Below are positions 32,455 to 42,011 of a DNA stretch of 64,000 nt, piece by piece. The notes beneath the pieces were generated by a model. The model saw nothing but the letters and a program-made list of their open reading frames with translations, did not search any database and was not told where the DNA came from. The number at the start of each line of letters is the position of its first letter. Within the stretch, counting starts at the first letter, position 1. The stretch is from assembly GCF_000716675.1 (NCBI RefSeq), contig NZ_JNXT01000007.1, positions 62,001 through 126,000 on the forward strand, written 5' to 3'. Source of the DNA: Streptomyces alboflavus. Its GTDB lineage: Bacteria > Actinomycetota > Actinomycetes > Streptomycetales > Streptomycetaceae. A program made the translations under genes and the position numbers.

Positions 32455-34191
32455 TCAGTACGGCGCCTGCCACACCACCGTCGTCCCGCCCCCGTCGTCC
32501 CCGATGCCCGGCCCGTACCAACTGGCGCCCCCCAGGGACTCCGCGCGCCGTTTGAGGTTCTTCAGGCCGCTGCGGCGGCCGCCCTCCGTGATGCCGACGC
32601 CGTCGTCCGCGACGGTCAGGCGCACGCCCCGCGCCCCGTCCGGCAGGACCAGCGTGGCGTCGACGACGACGTCGATGCGGGCGGCCGCCGCGTGCCGGAA
32701 GGCGTTCGAGAGGGCCTCGCGGAGCGCGGCGATGAGGTTCTTGCCGGTGAGTTCCCCGACGACCGTGTCGACGGGGCCCACGAAGTGGTGGGAGGGCTTG
32801 AAGCCGAGCGGCACGGCCGCCATGTTGATCTCGCGCAGGACGCGTGTGCGCAGGCCCGCGGGCGCCTCGGCGGGCCCCTGCTGGAGCGCGAAGATGGCCG
32901 TACGGATCTCCTGGATCGTCACGTCCAGCTCGTCGACGGCCTGGCCGACGCCCTGCTGCACCTCCGGCACGACGGACCGCCGCTGGGCGCTCTCCAACAT
33001 CATCCCGGTGGCGAAGAGCCGCTGGATGACGAGGTCGTGCAGATCGCGGGCGATCCGGTCGCGGTCCTCGTAGACGGCGAGGCGCTCCCGGTCGCGCTGC
33101 GCCTCGGCCATCATCAGCGCGAGGGCGGCCTGCGAGGCGAACTGGGCGGCCAGGGTCCGCTCGGCCTCGGTGAAGGGGCGTGCCCCCCGCTCGCGGGGCG
33201 TGACGAGCGTCCCGAGGACCCGGCCGTCGCTCTGCAGGGGCAGCATCATGGCGGGCCCGTAGCCGCGCGCGAGGTCGGTCATGATGCGCGGGTCGGTGGC
33301 CGCGTCGTCGATGAACACGGCCCGGCCGTCGAGCAGGTCGGCGATGATGCGGCTCTCCGGAGGCACCACCACGCCGAGCGCCCCGCTGGGCCGGTCCGAG
33401 GAGACCGCGACGATCTCCATGCCGCCCTCCTCGTCGGGCAGCAGCACGATGCCCGCCGCCGAGTCGGCCAGATGGCGCGCCTGCTCCGCGACCACCGCGA
33501 GGGCGTCCTCCGCGTCGGAGCCGGACAGCAGCGCCGTGGTGACCGCCACGGAGCCGTCGATCCACCGCTCGCGCTGCTTGGCGGCCTCGTACAGGCGCGC
33601 GTTGCCGATCGCGATGCCCGCCTCCGTGGCGAGGACGCGCACCATGTGCACGTCGTAGTCGTTGAACTCGCCGCCGTCGCGCTTCTCCGTGAGGTAGAGG
33701 TTGCCGAAGATCTCCCCCTGGACGCGGATCGGCACCCCCAGGAAGCCCCGCATCGGCGGGTGGTGGGCGGGAAAGCCGCAGGAGCGCGGGTCGGACGCCA
33801 GGTCGGCGAGGCGCAGCGTCTCCGGCTGGTGGATGAGCGCGCCGAGCAGCCCGCGGTGTCCGTCGGGGAGGCGGCCGATGCGGGCCGCGGCGGCCTCGTC
33901 GATGCCGGTGTAGACGAAGTCGGCGAGCCCGTCGCCGTCTTCGGAGACGACGCCGATGGCCGCGTAGCGGGCGTCCGTGAGCTCGGCCGCGGTCTCGCAG
34001 ATGCGGTCCAGGGTCGTATGCAGTTCCAGACCGGTGCCGACGGAACGCATCGCCTCCAGGAGCTGCGGTACGCGTGCGGTCAGCTCGGTGGAAAGACCCT
34101 GGAGGCTGCGGGTCGCCTGGCCCGCGACCTCCGCCGGGTCCGGGCTGCCTTCGGGAGGCGGGGTGGGGGCGGGCGCCGGGGGGACGGACAT
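32455..34191 (-). CDS. GAF-domain sensor histidine kinase (DevS/DosS-like)
   Basis: A 578-residue soluble sensor kinase. GAF domain 1 spans about residues 45-190 (HTTLDRICETAAELTDARYAA...GALIHQPETLRLADL) and GAF domain 2 about 215-355. A HisKA_3-type H-box (DRDRIARDLHDLVIQRLF) and a HATPase with GVRLTVADDGVG and SGLKNLKRRAESLGG complete it. This is the DevS/DosS architecture, in which GAF1 often binds heme to sense O2 or NO. The response regulator is not in this window. The start at 34191 (MSVPPAP) is preferred over upstream alternatives. It is 115 bases downstream of cydDC on the same strand, consistent with an oxygen/redox theme. Confidence 0.92.
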   Translation of the reverse strand: MSVPPAPAPTPPPEGSPDPAEVAGQATRSLQGLSTELTARVPQLLEAMRSVGTGLELHTTLDRICETAAELTDARYAAIGVVSEDGDGLADFVYTGIDEAAAARIGRLPDGHRGLLGALIHQPETLRLADLASDPRSCGFPAHHPPMRGFLGVPIRVQGEIFGNLYLTEKRDGGEFNDYDVHMVRVLATEAGIAIGNARLYEAAKQRERWIDGSVAVTTALLSGSDAEDALAVVAEQARHLADSAAGIVLLPDEEGGMEIVAVSSDRPSGALGVVVPPESRIIADLLDGRAVFIDDAATDPRIMTDLARGYGPAMMLPLQSDGRVLGTLVTPRERGARPFTEAERTLAAQFASQAALALMMAEAQRDRERLAVYEDRDRIARDLHDLVIQRLFATGMMLESAQRRSVVPEVQQGVGQAVDELDVTIQEIRTAIFALQQGPAEAPAGLRTRVLREINMAAVPLGFKPSHHFVGPVDTVVGELTGKNLIAALREALSNAFRHAAAARIDVVVDATLVLPDGARGVRLTVADDGVGITEGGRRSGLKNLKRRAESLGGASWYGPGIGDDGGGTTVVWQAPY

Positions 34192-34306
34192 GCCTTGAGC
34201 GTAGTTAGTCCGATTTGCCGTGGAAAGTCGAACCTTCACCGGCTCCTGGCCCCGGCGGATGGCGGCCATCGGCGTCACCCGCCCACCGAGGCCGTCACGC
34301 TCACCG

Positions 34307-37300
34307 TCAGCTCCCGACCGCGACCTCGACACCGGCCCCGGGCCCGGCCCCGACCCCGGCCAGCGCGTCCCCCGCCGACTCCCGCTCCCGCATCCGCCGC
34401 AGCGGCCCGTCCACGGCCACCAGCTCCGCGTACGCCCCGCGCTGCGCGACCCGCCCCTCGTCCAGGACGAGCACCTCGTCCACCGCGTCGAGCCCGGCGA
34501 GCCGGTGCGTGATGAGCAGCGTCGTCCGGCCCTCCGTGGCCGCGAGCAGGTCGGCGGTGAGGGCGTCGGCGGTCGGCAGGTCGAGGTGTTCGGCGGGCTC
34601 GTCGAGTACGAGGACGGGGAAGTCGGCGAGCAGGGCGCGGGCGAGCGCGAGGCGCTGCCGCTGGCCTCCGGAGAGGCGTGCCCCGTGTTCGCCGACGAGC
34701 GTGTCGAGCCCGTCGGGCAGGGAGGCCACCCAGCCGTCGAGCCGGGCCCGCCCGAGTGCCGCGTACAGCTCGTCGTCGCTCGCGTCCTTGCGGGCGAGCA
34801 GCAGGTTCTCGCGCACGGAGCTGTCGAAGACGTGGGCGTCCTGGGCGCACAGGCCGACGAAGCGGCGCACGGTGTCGCCGTCGAGCGCCGTCACGTCGGT
34901 GCCGCCCAGTGTGTACGTCCCCTCGGACGTGCCCAGGAAGCGCAGCAGGACCTGGGCGAGCGTGGTCTTGCCGGACCCGGAAGGGCCGACCACGGCGACG
35001 CGGCGGCCGCGCTCCAGGGTGAGGGAGACGTCCGCGAGCGCGTCCCGCTCCTGGCCTTCGTGGCGGGCCCGCAGCGCGTCCAGGCGCAGCGGGAAGGGCG
35101 TCCGCGGGGCCTGTGCGGGGTCGGCAGGGTCACAGACGGGTTCGGGGGCGTCGAGGATCTCGTGGACCCGCTCGGCGCTCTTGCGGACGCGCTGGCGGTA
35201 CTGCACGGCGAGCGGCAGCCCGAGGACGGCCTCGAACGCGGCGAGCGGGGTGAGGACGACCACGGCGAGCGCGACGCCGCTGAGCCGTCCGTCGTGCAGG
35301 CCCTGGACGCCGACGAGGGCCGCGGCGGCCACGGTGAGACCGGTGGCCAGCGCGGTGAGCCCGTCGCCGAGCGCGGTGGCGGCCGCCGTCCGGGAGGCGA
35401 TCCGGGTCAGCTCGGCGTCGGCTTCCTTCGCCCGGTCGGTACGCCGGCGCAGGGCGCCCGCGACCGTCAGCTCCGCCGTCCCCGTGAGCAGGTCGGCGAC
35501 CCTCGTGGCGAGCACCCCGCGCGCGGGGGCCAGCCTGCGCTCCGCGCGACGGGCGACGGCGCCGCTCACCAGGGGCACGCCCACCCCGGCGGCCAGCAGG
35601 CCCACGGCGAGGACGGCGCCGGCCTCCGGGAGCAGCCACGCGGTGAAGCCGACGGATCCCAGGCCGACGGCAGCCGCGGCGCCTGCGGGCAGCAGCCAGC
35701 GCAGCCAGTAGTCCTGGAGGGCGTCCACGTCGGCGACGAGGCGGGACAGCAGGTCGCCGCGCCGGGTCGTCCGCAGGCCCGCGGGGGCGAGGCGTTCCAG
35801 GCGCCGGAACACCGCGACCCTGGTGTCGGCCAGCATCCGCAGCACCGCGTCGTGCGACACCAGGCGCTCGGCGTACCGGAAGACGGCCCGTCCGATGCCG
35901 AAGGCGCGGGTCGCCGTGACGGCGATCATCAGGTACATCACCGGGGGCTGTTCGGAGGCCCGCGAGATCAGCCACCCGGAGGTGGCCATGAGCCCCACGG
36001 CACTGCCGACGGCGAGGCTCCCGAGGAGCAGGGCGAGCGCCAGCCTGCCCTTGCGCTGCCGCGCCGCCGCCCGCACCCGGGCCAGATCCTCGCCCTGTCG
36101 ACGGGAACCCTCCCTCGCGCCCGCCCGTTCTCCGAGAGAGACGGCCTGACCGAGCAAGTCGCCGCCCACGGAAGCGGATCCCGCACCGCCGCCGTCACGG
36201 TCGGCGCGGCCCTCACGGCCACCGCTCCCCGCCCCGGGGCCCGCGCGGCCACTCAGCTCGACCCCGCCGCCCGCACGACTGCCGAGCCCACCACCACCGT
36301 TGCCGTCGCCGCCGTCGTCAGCCCCGCCCACCACGGCATCCACCCGGACCACCCGGTCGGCGACCCCCAGCAACGCGGGCCGGTGGACCACCATCACCAC
36401 GGTCCGGCCCACGGCCAGCCTCCGCACCGCCTCGACGATGCCCGCCTCGGTCTCCCCGTCCAGCGCGGCGGTCGGCTCGTCCAGGAGCACCACGGGCCGG
36501 TCGGCCAGGAACGCCCGGGCCAGCGCGATCCGTTGCCGCTGCCCGGCGGAGAGCCCGGCCCCGTCCTCCCCCAGGACGGTCTCGACGCCCCGGGGCAGCC
36601 CGGCCACGAACTCCCCGGCGCCCGCGGCCCGCAGCGCCTCCACGACGTCCGCGTCCGCCGCTCCCGGGCGGGCAAGGCGCACGTTCTCGGCGATGGTCCC
36701 GGCGAACAGGTGCGGCCGCTGCGGCACCCAGGCGACCCGCTCGCGCCACCCGTCGAGGGACACGTCGGCGAGGTCGGCGCCCCCGACGAGGGCGCGTCCC
36801 GCGGTGGGCCGCACAAAGCCCAACAGCACGTTCAGGAGGGTCGACTTGCCCGACCCGCTGGGCCCCACCAGGGCCACCGTCTCCCCGGGCTCGACCGCGA
36901 ACGACACCCCACGGACAGCGTCGGCCGCCCGCCCCGAGTACCGGACAGTCACCCCGTCCACCGCCACGCCGACCGCACCGCCCGCGGGCACAACTCCCGT
37001 ACCCCCGGCCGGGACCGGCGCCTCAAGGACGGCGAAGATCTCCTCCGCCGCGGCCACTCCCTCGACCGCCGCGTGATACCGCGCGCCGACCTGCCGCAGC
37101 GGCAGATACGCCTCGGGCGCGAGAATCAGGATCACCAGGCCGTCGTACAGCTCCATGTTCCCGTGGACGAGCCGCATGCCGATGGTGACGGCGACCAGCG
37201 CCACCGAGATCGTCGCGAGCAGTTCCAGGGCGAACGACGACAGGAACGCGATGCGCAGCGTCCGCATCGTCGCCCGCCGGTACTCCCCGGTGATCTTCCG

Positions 37301-37969
37301 GATCGACTCGGCCTGTGCCTTGGCCCGGCCGAACACCTTCAGCGTCGGCAGTCCCGCGACCACGTCCAGGAAGTGTCCGGACAGCCGGGAGAGCAGTTGC
37401 CACTGGCGGTCCATACGGGCCTGGGTGGCCCAGCCGATCAGCATCATGAAGATCGGGATGAGCGGCAGCGTGCCCACGATGATCGCCGCGGACACCCAGT
37501 CCTCGGTGACCACCCGGAGCAGCACGGCCGCCGGGACCACCACGGCGAGCCCCAACTGCGGCAGATAGCGCGAGAAGTAGTCGTCGAGCGCGTCCACGCC
37601 CCGCGTGGCCAGGGTGATCAGGGACCCCGTCCGCTGACCGCTCAACCACCCCGGGCCCAGCTCCCCCGCCCGCTCCAGGAGCCGCCCCCGCAGCTCCGAC
37701 TTGACCGCCGCGCTCGCCCGGTGCGCGGCGAGTTCGGTCAGCCACGACACCGCCGCCCGGCCCACGGCCACGGCCACGAGCAGGGCCAGCGGTGTCCTCA
37801 CCGCACCGACGCCGTAGCCGTGCTGGAAGCCGCCCACCACGATCTCGGCGATCAGCATGGCCTGGGCGACGACCAGCCCCGCCCCGGCCAGGCCGAGGAC
37901 CACCACCGCGGCCAGGAAGAAACGGGTGGAGCGGGCGTACCGGAGCAGACGCGGGTCGATCGGTTTCAC
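34307..37969 (-). CDS. cydDC: CydD-CydC fused ABC exporter for cytochrome bd assembly
   Basis: A 1220-residue fusion of two ABC half-transporters. Each half has about six membrane helices and an ATPase: half 1 has Walker A GPSGSGKSTLL, LSAGQRQRIALARAF and VVLLDEPT; half 2 has GPSGSGKTTLAQ, LSGGQRQRLALARAL and LVLDEP. The halves are joined near residues 560-640 by a Gly/Arg-rich linker. CydDC exports glutathione/cysteine-like thiols or heme to the outer face for bd-oxidase assembly. The preferred start is GTG 37969 (MKPIDPRLLR) with GGGAGG 11 bases upstream; a GTG at 37978 would add MFH. A parS site overlaps this start. It follows cydB, all in one leftward operon. Confidence 0.95.
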   Translation of the reverse strand: MKPIDPRLLRYARSTRFFLAAVVVLGLAGAGLVVAQAMLIAEIVVGGFQHGYGVGAVRTPLALLVAVAVGRAAVSWLTELAAHRASAAVKSELRGRLLERAGELGPGWLSGQRTGSLITLATRGVDALDDYFSRYLPQLGLAVVVPAAVLLRVVTEDWVSAAIIVGTLPLIPIFMMLIGWATQARMDRQWQLLSRLSGHFLDVVAGLPTLKVFGRAKAQAESIRKITGEYRRATMRTLRIAFLSSFALELLATISVALVAVTIGMRLVHGNMELYDGLVILILAPEAYLPLRQVGARYHAAVEGVAAAEEIFAVLEAPVPAGGTGVVPAGGAVGVAVDGVTVRYSGRAADAVRGVSFAVEPGETVALVGPSGSGKSTLLNVLLGFVRPTAGRALVGGADLADVSLDGWRERVAWVPQRPHLFAGTIAENVRLARPGAADADVVEALRAAGAGEFVAGLPRGVETVLGEDGAGLSAGQRQRIALARAFLADRPVVLLDEPTAALDGETEAGIVEAVRRLAVGRTVVMVVHRPALLGVADRVVRVDAVVGGADDGGDGNGGGGLGSRAGGGVELSGRAGPGAGSGGREGRADRDGGGAGSASVGGDLLGQAVSLGERAGAREGSRRQGEDLARVRAAARQRKGRLALALLLGSLAVGSAVGLMATSGWLISRASEQPPVMYLMIAVTATRAFGIGRAVFRYAERLVSHDAVLRMLADTRVAVFRRLERLAPAGLRTTRRGDLLSRLVADVDALQDYWLRWLLPAGAAAAVGLGSVGFTAWLLPEAGAVLAVGLLAAGVGVPLVSGAVARRAERRLAPARGVLATRVADLLTGTAELTVAGALRRRTDRAKEADAELTRIASRTAAATALGDGLTALATGLTVAAAALVGVQGLHDGRLSGVALAVVVLTPLAAFEAVLGLPLAVQYRQRVRKSAERVHEILDAPEPVCDPADPAQAPRTPFPLRLDALRARHEGQERDALADVSLTLERGRRVAVVGPSGSGKTTLAQVLLRFLGTSEGTYTLGGTDVTALDGDTVRRFVGLCAQDAHVFDSSVRENLLLARKDASDDELYAALGRARLDGWVASLPDGLDTLVGEHGARLSGGQRQRLALARALLADFPVLVLDEPAEHLDLPTADALTADLLAATEGRTTLLITHRLAGLDAVDEVLVLDEGRVAQRGAYAELVAVDGPLRRMRERESAGDALAGVGAGPGAGVEVAVGS

Positions 37970-37977
37970 GTGAAACA
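37962..37977. promoter_or_regulatory. parS site (ParB) overlapping the cydDC start
   Basis: The 14-bp palindrome GTTTCACGTGAAAC is perfect at 37963-37976. The flanked 16-mer GGTTTCACGTGAAACA matches the ParB consensus at 15 of 16 bases (G for the first T). It lies in the cydB-cydDC junction and supplies part of the cydDC start region. Streptomyces ParB binds about two dozen such sites around oriC for chromosome segregation at sporulation. Confidence 0.85.
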
Positions 37978-38048
37978 CACCCTCCCAAGGAGCGTGGGTG
38001 TACGGAGAGTTGGCTCCGTACCCGGAGAGGCCCGGTGCACGGGCGGGC

Positions 38049-39068
38049 TCAGTGCGCGGTGTCGGCCGGAAGGTCCGGCGCGATGTGCTGCGTGCCGATG
38101 CGCTTGCGGAACACCCAGTAGGTCCACGACTGGTAGAGCAGCACGACCGGGGTCGCGATGCCCGCGCACCACGTCATGATCTTCAAGGTGTAGGGCGTGG
38201 ACGAGGCGTTGGTGACCGTGAGGCTCCAGTCCTCGTTCAGCGACGACGGCATGACGTTCGGGAAGAGCGTCAGGAAGAGCATCGCCACGGCGGCGATGAT
38301 GGTCAGTCCCGAGAAGGCGAATGACCATCCCTCGCGCCCGAGTTGGATCGCCACGATGGCCGAGACCAGGGCCACCACCGCCACGATCATCGCGGCCAGG
38401 CTCGTGCCGTCGCCGTTGTCGACCTGGGTCCAGCCGAGGAAGCCGAGCGCGAGCACCGCCGTGAGCAGCCCCAGGGTGAGCGCCAGCTTCCGGGCCCGCA
38501 TCCGGATGTCGCCCACCGTCTTCAGCGCCGTGAACACCGCGCCGTGGAAGGTGAACAGCGTGAGCGTGACCAGACCGCCCAGGATCGAGTACGGGTTGAG
38601 CAGATCCCAGAAGTTGCCCACGTACTCCTTCTGCGCGTCGATCTTCACGCCGCGCACGATGTTGCCGAAGGCCACGCCCCACAGGAGGGCCGGGAGCAGC
38701 GAGGTCCAGAAGATCGCGTGTTCCCAGTTGGTCTGCCAGCGCTCCTCGGGCCGCTTCGCCCGGTACTCGAAGGCGACACCGCGCACGATCAGGCAGACCA
38801 GGATGAGCAGCAGCGGCAGATAGAAGCCGGAGAACAGCGTGGCGTACCACTCGGGGAAGGCCGCGAAGGTCGCGCCGCCCGCCGAGAGCAGCCACACCTC
38901 GTTGCCGTCCCAGACCGGACCGATGGTGTTGATCAGAACACGCTTCTCGGTCCGGTCGCGGGCGAGCAGCTTGGTGAGGACACCCACCCCGAAGTCGAAG
39001 CCTTCGAGGAAGAAGTAGCCGATCCACAGGACGGCGATCAGGACGAACCAGACGTCGTGCAGTTCCAT
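38049..39068 (-). CDS. cydB: Cytochrome bd oxidase subunit II
   Basis: A 339-residue polytopic protein with about eight helices. The N-terminus MELHDVWFVLIAVLWIGYFFLEGFDFGVGVL is the CydB signature (the family carries a GFDFGVG motif). GPVWDGNEVWLL, TFHGAVFTALKTVGD and MTWCAGIATPVVLLYQSWTYWVFRKRI are also family segments. It forms the quinol oxidase with CydA. It starts 14 bases after cydA and ends 71 bases upstream of cydDC, with the parS site in the latter gap. Confidence 0.95.
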   Translation of the reverse strand: MELHDVWFVLIAVLWIGYFFLEGFDFGVGVLTKLLARDRTEKRVLINTIGPVWDGNEVWLLSAGGATFAAFPEWYATLFSGFYLPLLLILVCLIVRGVAFEYRAKRPEERWQTNWEHAIFWTSLLPALLWGVAFGNIVRGVKIDAQKEYVGNFWDLLNPYSILGGLVTLTLFTFHGAVFTALKTVGDIRMRARKLALTLGLLTAVLALGFLGWTQVDNGDGTSLAAMIVAVVALVSAIVAIQLGREGWSFAFSGLTIIAAVAMLFLTLFPNVMPSSLNEDWSLTVTNASSTPYTLKIMTWCAGIATPVVLLYQSWTYWVFRKRIGTQHIAPDLPADTAH

Positions 39069-39082
39069 GTGCGCCCAGCTCC

Positions 39083-40627
39083 TTAGTACGAGAAGGCCAT
39101 GGGCCGGTCGGCATCGGCGTCGGCGTCGCTGTCCGCGCTCGCCCCGCCGGGCGGGCCGCCGATCTTGGTGGGCGGGTTGAGGTCGGCCTCGGTCAGCTCG
39201 GGCGGGCCCTTCCTGACGTACTTGAGGAGCAGCCTGACCTCGATGACGGCGAGGATCGCGTAGATCAGCGTGAAGACGATCAGCGAGGTGAGGACCTCAC
39301 CCTGCGAGACACCGGGGGAGACCGCGTCCTCGGTCTTCAGGACGCCGTAGACGACCCAGGGCTGGCGGCCCGTCTCGGTGAAGATCCAGCCCCAGGCGGT
39401 GCCGATGAGGGGGAAGATCAGCGTCCACTGCGAGAGCCGCCACCACCAGATCCCGAGCTTCGGCGCCAGCTCCTTGTTCTTGGTGAGCATCAGCTTCGGT
39501 ACGTCGTCCGCGCCGGTGTGGTGCTCGGGGGCGAGCCAGAACTTCCGCCTGGTGAGCCAGAGTCCGGCGGTGCACAGGGCCATCGAGACGCCGCCGAAGC
39601 CGATCATCCAGCGGTAGGACCAGTACGCGGTGGGGATGTTGGGCCGGTAGTCGCCGGGGCCGAACTTCTCCTGGGCTTCCTTGTTGAGGTCGTTGATGCC
39701 GGGGATCTCCGCGCTGAAGTTGTTCTTCGCGAGGAAGGAGAGGACCCCGGGGATCTCTATGGCGACCTCGTTGTGGCCCTTGGCGACGTCGCCGTACGCG
39801 AAGAGCGAGAACGGTGCCGGTTTCTCGGACTCCCACAGGGCCTCGGCGGCCGACATCTTCATCGGCTGCTGCTCGTACATGACCTTGCCGAGCGTGTCCG
39901 CGCTGATCACGGTGAGCAGGGTGCCGACGAACGCGGTCACCAGGCCGAGCCGCAGCGACATCCGCATGGTCCGGACGTGCTGCTTCTTGCGCAGGTGGAA
40001 GATCGCGATGCCGGTCACGAAGGCGCCGCCGACCAGGATGGTCGCCGCGATGACGTGGAAGAAGTTGACGAGCGTCGTCTCCTGGAACAGCACCTTCGCG
40101 AAGTCGGTGAGCTCGGCGCGCTTCTTGCCGTCCCGCTCGGTGATCCTGTAGCCGACCGGGTGCTGCATAAAGGCGTTCGCAGCGATGATGAAGTACGCCG
40201 ACAGGATCGTGCCGATGGACACCATCCAGATCGTCGCGCAGTGCAGCTTCTTCGGCAGCTTGTCCCAGCCGAAGATCCACAGACCGATGAAGGTCGACTC
40301 GAAGAAGAAGGCGATCAGGGCCTCGAAGGCCAGCGGGGCGCCGAAGACGTCGCCGACGAAGCGCGAGTAGTCGGACCAGTTCATGCCGAACTGGAACTCC
40401 TGCACGATGCCGGTGACGACGCCCATCGCGATGTTGATCAGGAACAGCTTGCCCCAGAACTTGGTGGCTCTGAGGTAGTGCTCCTTGCCCGTCCGCACCC
40501 ACGCTGTCTCGAGGATCGCCGTGAGGGCGGCCAGGGAGATCGTCAGGGGGACGAAGAGGAAGTGGTAGACGGTGGTGATGCCGAACTGCCATCGCGCCAG
40601 TGTTTCCGGCGCCAGAGCCAGGTCCAC
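39083..40627 (-). CDS. cydA: Cytochrome bd oxidase subunit I
   Basis: A 514-residue heme-bearing subunit that oxidises quinol and reduces O2. The N-terminal helix ARWQFGITTVYHFLFVPLTI, FQFGMNWSDYSRFVGDVFGAPLAFEAL and the late GRQPWVVYG motif are hallmarks of the CydA family. The GTG start at 40627 has AAGGAG 8 bases upstream. The leader carries a perfect Rex operator at 40711-40726. The order cydA-cydB-cydDC fits redox control by NADH/NAD+ through Rex. The C-terminus is Asp-rich and not conserved. Confidence 0.95.
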   Translation of the reverse strand: MDLALAPETLARWQFGITTVYHFLFVPLTISLAALTAILETAWVRTGKEHYLRATKFWGKLFLINIAMGVVTGIVQEFQFGMNWSDYSRFVGDVFGAPLAFEALIAFFFESTFIGLWIFGWDKLPKKLHCATIWMVSIGTILSAYFIIAANAFMQHPVGYRITERDGKKRAELTDFAKVLFQETTLVNFFHVIAATILVGGAFVTGIAIFHLRKKQHVRTMRMSLRLGLVTAFVGTLLTVISADTLGKVMYEQQPMKMSAAEALWESEKPAPFSLFAYGDVAKGHNEVAIEIPGVLSFLAKNNFSAEIPGINDLNKEAQEKFGPGDYRPNIPTAYWSYRWMIGFGGVSMALCTAGLWLTRRKFWLAPEHHTGADDVPKLMLTKNKELAPKLGIWWWRLSQWTLIFPLIGTAWGWIFTETGRQPWVVYGVLKTEDAVSPGVSQGEVLTSLIVFTLIYAILAVIEVRLLLKYVRKGPPELTEADLNPPTKIGGPPGGASADSDADADADRPMAFSY

Positions 40628-40710
40628 GTCGACTTCTCCTTACGTGCCGTGGTCTACGCGGCAGTGTGCCCCTTATGTCAGGGACATCCCTGGAGCAACT
40701 GGGACACGCT

Positions 40711-40726
40711 TGTGAACGCGTTCACA
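40711..40726. promoter_or_regulatory. Rex operator (ROP) of the cyd operon
   Basis: TGTGAACGCGTTCACA is a perfect 16-bp palindrome identical to the Rex operator consensus of Streptomyces. A CATAAT hexamer on the minus strand at 40736-40741 is a likely -10, so the operator would sit over the start of transcription about 85-100 bases before cydA. Rex represses when NADH is low and releases DNA when NADH rises, inducing bd oxidase under low oxygen. A half-site-like TTCACAA follows. The rest of the 304-base gap holds only the hisC terminator. Confidence 0.9.
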
Positions 40727-40868
40727 TTCACAAGCATTATGTCGCACGTACGGTCGACGCCCGTCAGGGGGGTCCCCCTTACCGACGGGAACGGGCCACA
40801 GGGAACGACGACCGGCCACCGCACCACACCCGCGCACCCACGCACCCACGAGGGCCCCACACACAACA

Positions 40869-40904
40869 GAACTCGCGAGGTGGCAGCCGCCACCTCGCGA
40901 GTTC
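40869..40904 (-). terminator. Strong hairpin terminator after hisC
   Basis: GAACTCGCGAGGTGGC (40869-40884) pairs perfectly with GCCACCTCGCGAGTTC (40889-40904) around a 4-base loop. No U-tract follows. It lies 28 bases after the hisC stop, so it ends hisC and insulates the cyd promoter. Confidence 0.85.
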
Positions 40905-40931
40905 CCACGTCCTCGCCCCGCCCCGGGAGCG

Positions 40932-42011
40932 CTAGAGCTCCTTACGGAACGCCTCCGCCGCCTGCAGGAAGATGTCGTTGGCCTCGGTCTCCCCGATCGT
41001 GACCCGAACCCCCTCGCCCGCGAACGGCCGCACGACCACACCCGCCTTCTCGCACGCCGCCGCGAAGTCCACCGTACGGTCGTCCAGCCGCAGCCACACG
41101 AAGTTCGCCTGCGTCTCCGGGACCGTCCAGCCCTGGTCACGCAGCACGTCGACCACGCGTGCGCGCTCGCCCACCAGCGCGCCGACCCGGCCCATCAGCT
41201 CGTCCTCGGCGCGCAGCGAGGCCACCGCCGCGTCCTGCGCCAGCTGGCTCACGCCGAAGGGCACCGCCGTCTTGCGCAGCGCGGCGGCCACCGGCTCGTG
41301 GCCGACCGCGAAGCCGACCCGCAGTCCCGCAAGGCCGTACGCCTTGGAGAACGTACGCAGCACGCAGACGTTCGGCCGGTCGCGGTAGATCTCGATGCCG
41401 TCCGGCACCTCGGGATCGCGGATGAACTCCCGGTACGCCTCGTCGAGCACGACGAGGACATCGCCCGGCACCCGGTCGAGGAAGCGTTCCAGCTCGGCCC
41501 GGCGCACCACCGTGCCCGTGGGGTTGTTGGGGTTGCAGACGAAGATCAGGCGGGTGCGGTCGGTGACCGCGGCGGCCATGGCGTCCAGGTCGTGCACCTC
41601 GCCCGACGTCAGCGGCACCCGTACCGACGTGGCGCCGCTGACCTGCGTGATGATCGGGTACGCCTCGAAGGAGCGCCACGCGTAGATCACTTCGTCGCCC
41701 GGACCCGCGGTGGCCTGGATCAGCTGCTGGGCGACGCCGACGGAACCGGTGCCGGTGGCGATGTGCGAGACGGGCACGCCGAAGCGGTCGGCCAGCTCAT
41801 TCATCAGGCCGGTGCAGGCCATGTCGGGGTAGCGGTTGAAGCTCCCGGCCGTGGCGAGCACGCTCTCCATGACACCGGGCAACGGCGGGTAGGGGTTCTC
41901 GTTCGAGGACAGCTTGTAGGCCACCGGACCGCCGGCCGCGGCGGGCCTGCCCGGCTTGTAGGTGGGAATACCCTCCAGCTCGGCGCGCAGCCTCGGGTTC
42001 GTCTCACTCAC
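40932..42011 (-). CDS. hisC: Histidinol-phosphate aminotransferase-type PLP enzyme
   Basis: A 359-residue fold-type I aminotransferase. [15 protein letters not shown] is the HisC-type substrate motif, followed by [38 protein letters not shown] and the PLP lysine region [14 protein letters not shown]. It catalyses histidinol-phosphate formation or acts on aromatic amino acids; HisC-like enzymes can serve either role. No other histidine genes are nearby, so this may be a second HisC or an aromatic aminotransferase. The GTG at 42011 follows GAGGAGG 7-8 bases upstream. It is divergent from the LacI regulator across 493 bases. Confidence 0.88.
   Translation of the reverse strand: MSETNPRLRAELEGIPTYKPGRPAAAGGPVAYKLSSNENPYPPLPGVMESVLATAGSFNRYPDMACTGLMNELADRFGVPVSHIATGTGSVGVAQQLIQATAGPGDEVIYAWRSFEAYPIITQVSGATSVRVPLTSGEVHDLDAMAAAVTDRTRLIFVCNPNNPTGTVVRRAELERFLDRVPGDVLVVLDEAYREFIRDPEVPDGIEIYRDRPNVCVLRTFSKAYGLAGLRVGFAVGHEPVAAALRKTAVPFGVSQLAQDAAVASLRAEDELMGRVGALVGERARVVDVLRDQGWTVPETQANFVWLRLDDRTVDFAAACEKAGVVVRPFAGEGVRVTIGETEANDIFLQAAEAFRKEL

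Noticed and set aside
30167..33073. A 968-codon plus-strand frame across the HAD gene, M23 gene and kinase
   Set aside because: It crosses convergent genes with intact motifs, and its own composition is Arg/Pro-dominated; shadow frame.
34220..38179. A 1319-codon plus-strand frame opposite cydDC
   Set aside because: No family motif; the minus strand encodes two complete ABC modules.
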